The notes below the pieces were generated by a model. It was given only the letters and a program-made list of their open reading frames with translations, ran no database searches and had not been told where the DNA came from. A program made the position numbers and the translations under genes. Below, piece after piece: positions 63,364 through 64,000 of a stretch of 64,000 bases of DNA (its first letter is position 1; every line of letters begins with the position of its first letter). Location: NCBI GenBank assembly GCA_964030475.1, contig CAXIPT010000007.1:1027745-1091744 (forward strand), given 5' to 3'. The stretch is from Tethya wilhelma. Its lineage: Eukaryota > Porifera > Demospongiae > Tethyida > Tethyidae.

Positions 63364-64000
63364 GTATATATATGTGTGAAATGATATTATGTTTTGAACA
63401 ATAATTATTAACTTCTAAATTATTGCTTTATAATAACAGTGCCAATAGTAAAGAATATCTTGTGAAATCCTAATTACACTGCCATCAATAACATTCTTGC
63501 TTACATTTTCTATACCTTCTGGTCTTTCTGTGTAGCTGGTTTAGGTTATATGTGTGTAAGCCATATACTTTTATAGGGACAATGTATTTTGCTATTTATA
63601 GGTACAAAATGATCTAAATATTACATAGTTTGCACTGTCACGGTTCCTGTAAAGAAATCCCTGCTTATATGGGGCATGTTTTGCTTCTTCTTAGAATAAC
63701 AGTCTGAGAGTATTCAGTAGCCTATTCATTAGTATTGTGTGCATGGGTTGATCCCAGAAAATCCCAGTAATCATAATCGTTGTTCTTGGTAATAATAATG
63801 ATATTCATATATGAAATACGAAGAATTATGCGACAAAATTAGGCAGGAGAATCTTAAGGTTTACACAATGCATATATGCAGTAATATGCAATATTCACTC
63901 AAGTCATTGATCTATGCAATTTTAATGTGTAAGCACAATATGTAATATGCAATATAATTATAACAGAGTACTAAAACATTGCATAACTCGAGCCAAGTCA
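63364..64000. other. Upstream flank of PARP copy B
   Basis: AT-rich. No exon could be supported. Confidence 0.5.

Overview
This is a eukaryotic, early-branching animal window, most likely a demosponge of the Amphimedon type. That call is an inference: the genes carry many short GT-AG introns, intergenic gaps are small and AT-rich, and animal orthologues (SGF29, EMC6, GLTP, Elongin B, SMARCA4/BRG1, citron kinase, caspase, RRM-WWE-PARP) sit beside lineage-specific secreted families. Single Ns inside microsatellites and one 197-base N run show a shotgun assembly, so some breaks below may be assembly artefacts.

Layout. 0-12 kb: parts of three SGF29 copies on the minus strand, of which only the third is complete, around a plus-strand cluster (3.6-8.2 kb) of small secreted Cys/Ser/Lys/Asp-rich proteins and one dead copy. 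The complete SGF29 copy carries two different DNA-transposon MITEs back to back in one intron. 12-20 kb: EMC6, a coiled-coil gene, and two tandem GLTP genes, one of which has lost ligand-binding residues. 19.7-33.3 kb: a vWA-like/JmjC oxygenase gene followed by three decaying tail copies on the plus strand. These interleave with five intact minus-strand single-exon secreted proteins with a glycine-rich C-terminal segment (called GZ here), one plus-strand GZ relic, and two tiny membrane proteins (called MZ). Four of the five GZ genes share an upstream block of kappaB-like site, GGACTGCACC-like core and TGACATCA. 33.5-38.4 kb: a broken caspase/SEFIR-like/death-domain locus, a third MZ gene, an intact caspase-like gene and a small single-pass membrane protein. 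38.9-55.6 kb: a citron-kinase-like gene on the minus strand (kinase, coiled coil, C1, PH, no CNH seen). A plus-strand internal piece of SMARCA4, a large palindrome containing the N gap and a multipass membrane gene lie inside its span. 55.8-56.9 kb: Elongin B. 57.5-63.4 kb: two tandem RRM-WWE-PARP genes.

As a whole, the window looks like housekeeping genes with an innate-immunity-flavoured neighbourhood between them (caspases, SEFIR/death module, WWE-PARPs, an inducible-looking secreted family) undergoing local birth and death. The immune role of the new families is an inference from promoter motifs, secretion signals and context.
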